Origin: a virus
Reading direction: 5' to 3' (one strand)
IMG/VR virus record: IMGVR_UViG_3300046168_000070
Span: 62,001 to 126,000 of that record
Length of the DNA: 64,000 nucleotides
The notes under the pieces are model-generated. The model did not search any database, was not told where the DNA came from, and saw only the letters and a program-made list of their open reading frames with translations. A program made the position numbers and the translations under genes. This document shows, piece by piece, positions 61,157 to 64,000 of the stretch; the stretch's first letter is position 1; every line of letters starts with the position of its first letter.

Positions 61157-62523
61157 ATCTTTTCTAATTCTTTAATTCTTTTTTCTTGATCTTTTATACA
61201 CTCTATTAGTAATGGTATTATACTATTATATTTTACACTTTTAAAGCCATTTTCTTTATCTTTTACAGCTTCTGGCAAAACAAGCTCTACTTCTTGAGCA
61301 AGCACACCGTAATCTTTACCAGAATATTTTGGCTGCATTTCTTCTTTCCAGTCAAAAGATATTCCATTTATTTGTTTTATTTTATTTATCGGACTATCTA
61401 TTGTTTGGATGTTTTCCTTAAGTCTTTGGTCAGAGGCGCTATAGTATGCAACAACATCATTATAACAGAGCAGGTCTCCACTGGCGTCAATTTCTACACT
61501 CTTACTTCCTGATGTATAAAAACATATACTATCTAAATCTGAACTTTCTTCTGTTGTTATATAAGTATCATTGTCTGCATCGGATATTCCTGTTAATAAG
61601 TCTGTGGTTGCGAAATCTCCCGTTTGACCCGTAGTGACAAACACACCAGTTTCTCCAGTAGTTACAAAATCTCCCGTTTGACCTGTAGTGACGAAAACGC
61701 CAGTTTCTCCAGTACTTACAAAATCTCCTATTTCTATTCCAGTTAATACGGGAACACCGCTAATCGTGAGTTCTTGGCTGAAGCCTCCTATTTGTCCTGT
61801 TGTGGTGCCAAAAATTCCACTAGTTCCTTTAAGATTATACCCACTAATATCGCCTGTGGTGGAGATATCAGTCACAGATTCTACAAACATTTCTCCTGTA
61901 ACATAAAGATTTCCTCCAATAGCTAAATCTCCAGTAACTCTAAAATCATGAAAAAATCCACTGGCACCACTCAATTGTTCTTCTGAATATATTAAATTAG
62001 AGCTTCCTGTGAATGATGAGCCGCTTTTGTATTGAATTGAGAAGTCGGGCCCACTAACGGTTGTCGTGGAGTTAGAAAATGGAGACCATGCGTTATTGAC
62101 GTAACCTTCAAATTGACCAAGTTCTGTATTGTATCTCATTAAGCCATTTGTTGGAGTTGGTCTTTGGGCGGATGATCCTGCGGGGAATTTAATCCCATCA
62201 GATGTAAAGATTCCTAATCCGTAATTTATCGGAGCAGAAAGATTTAATGGATTTATATTAATCCCTGATTTATTTACAATTGCAGGAGTAAGTCCGTCGC
62301 AAGTTATCGAAGCAGTATTATCTCCAGTGTGAACGCTAAATTTGGTGTCGCCATCTAGATCTTCTATCTCTATATATTTTTTTAATTTATTTATAGATAT
62401 TTTTGAAGTCCGTGCGGCGTTAGAGGTTTCAGCGCCTGATTCAGTTATGACTAAAAAATCAGTTGATTCATTTGTGAAATCATCTGAAAATGTAGGTAAA
62501 CCTCTTATTTTAACATTAGCCAT
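61138..62523 (-). CDS. Tail fibre with C-terminal S74 chaperone domain, 461 aa, minus strand
   Basis: N-terminal adaptor (KIRGLPTFSDDFTNESTDFL then VITESG). The middle has a run of TGETG(V/D)FVTTGQTGDF repeats (about residues 270-315). The C-terminus from about 365 is the intramolecular chaperone (peptidase S74): SDQRLKENIQTIDSPINKIK, FDWKEE, YGVLAQEVELVLPEAV, VKYNSIIPLLIE, then a coiled coil. S74 domains fold and release trimeric fibres. Likely a receptor-binding fibre. Confidence 0.88.
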   Translation of the reverse strand: MANVKIRGLPTFSDDFTNESTDFLVITESGAETSNAARTSKISINKLKKYIEIEDLDGDTKFSVHTGDNTASITCDGLTPAIVNKSGININPLNLSAPINYGLGIFTSDGIKFPAGSSAQRPTPTNGLMRYNTELGQFEGYVNNAWSPFSNSTTTVSGPDFSIQYKSGSSFTGSSNLIYSEEQLSGASGFFHDFRVTGDLAIGGNLYVTGEMFVESVTDISTTGDISGYNLKGTSGIFGTTTGQIGGFSQELTISGVPVLTGIEIGDFVSTGETGVFVTTGQTGDFVTTGETGVFVTTGQTGDFATTDLLTGISDADNDTYITTEESSDLDSICFYTSGSKSVEIDASGDLLCYNDVVAYYSASDQRLKENIQTIDSPINKIKQINGISFDWKEEMQPKYSGKDYGVLAQEVELVLPEAVKDKENGFKSVKYNSIIPLLIECIKDQEKRIKELEKICQSKV

Positions 62524-62534
62524 ATATAGTATAT

Positions 62535-62542
62535 ATTACACT
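62535..62542 (-). promoter_or_regulatory. Late-type promoter element for 62523
   Basis: Minus strand AGTGTAAT, 19 bases before the ATG at 62523. Confidence 0.55.
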
Positions 62543-62769
62543 TTTACAATTGATCCATTTTTATAATAAAGTTTTTCTTTATCATCGCTTTTATTTCGTA
62601 TAATATTTTCTACATTAATATATTCAGAATCATCTACCACTATAACTTTTATTTCATCTTTATTGTGTGATTTATCTATATATTGTATGGCATCTAATCT
62701 TGGCTTTTTTGATTCAGCTGGAAATGCAAAAATAATTTGATCATTTTTGTTTATGAATAAATGTATCAT
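62536..62769 (-). CDS. Hypothetical protein, 77 aa, minus strand
   Basis: Overlaps the glycine-rich adhesin gene by 4 bases (ATGA). YIDKSHNKDEIKVIVVDDSE then a basic end. Position fits a small fibre-assembly factor. Its stop lies in the late element for the S74 fibre. Confidence 0.55.
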   Translation of the reverse strand: MIHLFINKNDQIIFAFPAESKKPRLDAIQYIDKSHNKDEIKVIVVDDSEYINVENIIRNKSDDKEKLYYKNGSIVKV

Positions 62770-63773
62770 CCTATTGTGCCTTTTAAGGTAGTGGAAGTAA
62801 AGTTTCCATTATTCAAAGTATTTGAGTTTATTGAAAAGCCATTCTTGCGTAATAAGTGCCCCGCAGCTCCTCCACTTCCCGCATTCCCAAACCCTGCTTT
62901 AGCTAAATCTCCACCAGGCATAGGGGCAAATGTATCATCAGAAAAAAGCGTTCCAGGAGCCCCGCCATTTATAGCGGTCCCATCATTTCCATTAGCGTTC
63001 CCAAAGCCGCCTTTTCCTGCAAATATGCCAGCGCCTCCACCACCCCCGCTGTAAAGAGAGCCAGACCCACCTCCTCCGCCACCAAAAATACTTCCGCCAT
63101 TATTTTCAATTTCAACATTATATTGCAAGCTAATTGCATCTCCACCATCTTTGCCATTTATGTCTGTGTTATAATTTAATGCATTTCCACCATCTCCTCC
63201 CGCTCCATAAATCAAGCCTTCATTAATAATTTTAATGTAAGAGTTATTTTCCCACCCAGAGCCTGTTTGTAAGGCGGGCAAAGAACTATCTTTGGAATAT
63301 ACTACTCCTCTATTTATAAATATAATGGCTTCAGCTTCTGTAGTGTATCCTCTAGTTTGGAATAAAATTGACCTTAGATTAACGTTAATTAATGTAGTCG
63401 CATTAATAATATGTATTGCTACAACAGACGTATTTCCATTTTCATTATCGCTAACTAAATTATCACCGTCATCTGTCTCTAACCAGCCATCATCAGAGCG
63501 CTCAAGTAATGTAGGGTAATCATCTTCTCCGTCTGCAATCAGATAATATCCAGGATTAGCATCCATAAATTCAAATTCAGAAAACTTAAAATCAGCGCCT
63601 AGCGAAAACCCGCTTAATGTTTGCCCATCATCACCTATCCTTGGGAACGATGAATTAAATGCAAAATTAGATATATCTCTGGTAGATAGAGAAGATGTGA
63701 GGTTTAATCCTCCAGCCTCACCCCTTATTCTCCCTAAGGAAATTGGTGAAGATTTGGAATTTATTTTGGTCAT
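62766..63773 (-). CDS. Glycine-rich tail-fibre adhesin, 335 aa, minus strand
   Basis: Starts SSPISLGRIRGEAGGLNLTS, the N-terminal pattern of T4 gp38-type and related fibre proteins (SLGDIR-like). The C-terminal half is Gly-rich (IYGAGGDGGNAL, IFGGGGGGSGSLYSGG, GIFAGKGGFGNAN), typical of polyglycine-II-sandwich adhesins that contact the host receptor. Hypervariable receptor-binding loops would lie between the Gly runs. Confidence 0.78.
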   Translation of the reverse strand: MTKINSKSSPISLGRIRGEAGGLNLTSSLSTRDISNFAFNSSFPRIGDDGQTLSGFSLGADFKFSEFEFMDANPGYYLIADGEDDYPTLLERSDDGWLETDDGDNLVSDNENGNTSVVAIHIINATTLINVNLRSILFQTRGYTTEAEAIIFINRGVVYSKDSSLPALQTGSGWENNSYIKIINEGLIYGAGGDGGNALNYNTDINGKDGGDAISLQYNVEIENNGGSIFGGGGGGSGSLYSGGGGGAGIFAGKGGFGNANGNDGTAINGGAPGTLFSDDTFAPMPGGDLAKAGFGNAGSGGAAGHLLRKNGFSINSNTLNNGNFTSTTLKGTIG

Positions 63774-64000
63774 AATAGTTGAGTATAGAGCCCATAATTC
63801 GAAGGGTTTGCTACCGTTCCGTTATTAATTAAAATAATTTCTGAGTTTGCGGGCCAACTTGATTCCTGCAAATATAAATTTTCAATGTCACCATTATTTG
63901 TGAACTCGTAAAAAACCCTTGCATACGGGAATCCAAAATTTCTACAAAATTCAGCAAATAAATACACTTCACCGTCGCTAGAACTTTCTGATTTATGTTT
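63770..64000 (-). CDS. Fibre-operon protein, 5' end outside window, minus strand
   Basis: Open to the right edge; 76 residues visible, ending in LYTQLL with ATGA overlap to the adhesin gene. Contains FPYARVFYEFTNNGDIENLY. Part of the fibre operon. Confidence 0.6.
   Translation of the reverse strand, partial: KHKSESSSDGEVYLFAEFCRNFGFPYARVFYEFTNNGDIENLYLQESSWPANSEIILINNGTVANPSNYGLYTQLL

Noticed and set aside
1-64000. tRNA genes
   Set aside because: No stretch with the T-loop GGTTCGA-type pattern plus cloverleaf was seen on either strand; not an exhaustive scan, so tRNAscan-SE should be run.

Overview
The window is about 64 kb of an AT-rich, gene-dense tailed bacteriophage genome (Caudoviricetes). 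It is continuous with more sequence on both sides: a DUF1501 gene is cut at base 1 and a tail-fibre gene at base 64000. Hallmarks are a terminase large subunit, portal, protease/scaffold, major capsid protein, PhoH, rIIA/rIIB homologues, a phage sigma factor, and many tiny genes with stop/start overlaps. The host cannot be read directly. The DUF1501 gene, a family best known from Planctomycetota and Verrucomicrobiota, together with sigma70-like TTGACA/TATAAT promoters, fits an aquatic host of that superphylum (inference). No DNA polymerase, helicase/primase or tRNA gene was seen here.

Layout. (1) 1-3.8 kb: DUF1501 fragment, dNMP kinase, small membrane proteins, a PD-(D/E)XK-like nuclease. (2) 3.8-6.2 kb: two different AdoMet decarboxylase (SpeD/SpeH) homologues flanking a GNAT-like transferase and two unknown genes. 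(3) 6.2-24.7 kb: small early genes, with a RuvB-like AAA+ ATPase, UvsE-type UV endonuclease, HNH and GIY-YIG-type proteins, and a ThyX gene split in two. (4) 24.8-28.8 kb: rIIA and rIIB, each with a leader and Shine-Dalgarno, then a lipoprotein. (5) 28.8-31.1 kb: an AT-rich non-coding stretch with G-rich iteron-like repeats, and one strong plus one weaker candidate structured RNA. (6) 31.5-41.1 kb: an accessory region in which each block of small genes is bounded by a dispersed direct repeat of about 30 bp (8 copies, all in one orientation, although the genes are on both strands). (7) 42.0-64 kb: late region: 2-oxoglutarate oxygenases, adhesin and fibre genes on the minus strand, and on the plus strand PhoH, sigma factor, C2H2-ERCC4 nuclease, TerL, portal, protease-scaffold, capsid and tail genes.

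Regulation is unusually legible. More than 40 early promoters have a TTGACA-like -35, a 17-bp spacer, a TATAAT-like -10, and then usually only 6-8 bases before ATG, so the predicted transcript starts at or beside the start codon (leaderless mRNA). Many lie inside the coding end of the preceding gene. A smaller set (rIIA, rIIB and others) has 23-50-base leaders; most of these carry AAGGA-type Shine-Dalgarno sequences. Late and structural genes instead carry (A/G)GTGTAA(T/A) starting exactly 15 bases before an ATG or GTG. This is a likely late promoter, for which the sigma factor at 46622-47338 is the natural reader. These promoters were used to correct many start codons and to find genes of 19-58 codons.

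Four genes (thyX, 19536, 21073, 36057) are each interrupted by a -1 frame change. Two of these fall on canonical slippery heptamers, so they are either programmed frameshifts or single-base sequence deletions. Nothing here has been checked by database search; family names rest on motifs recognised by eye.
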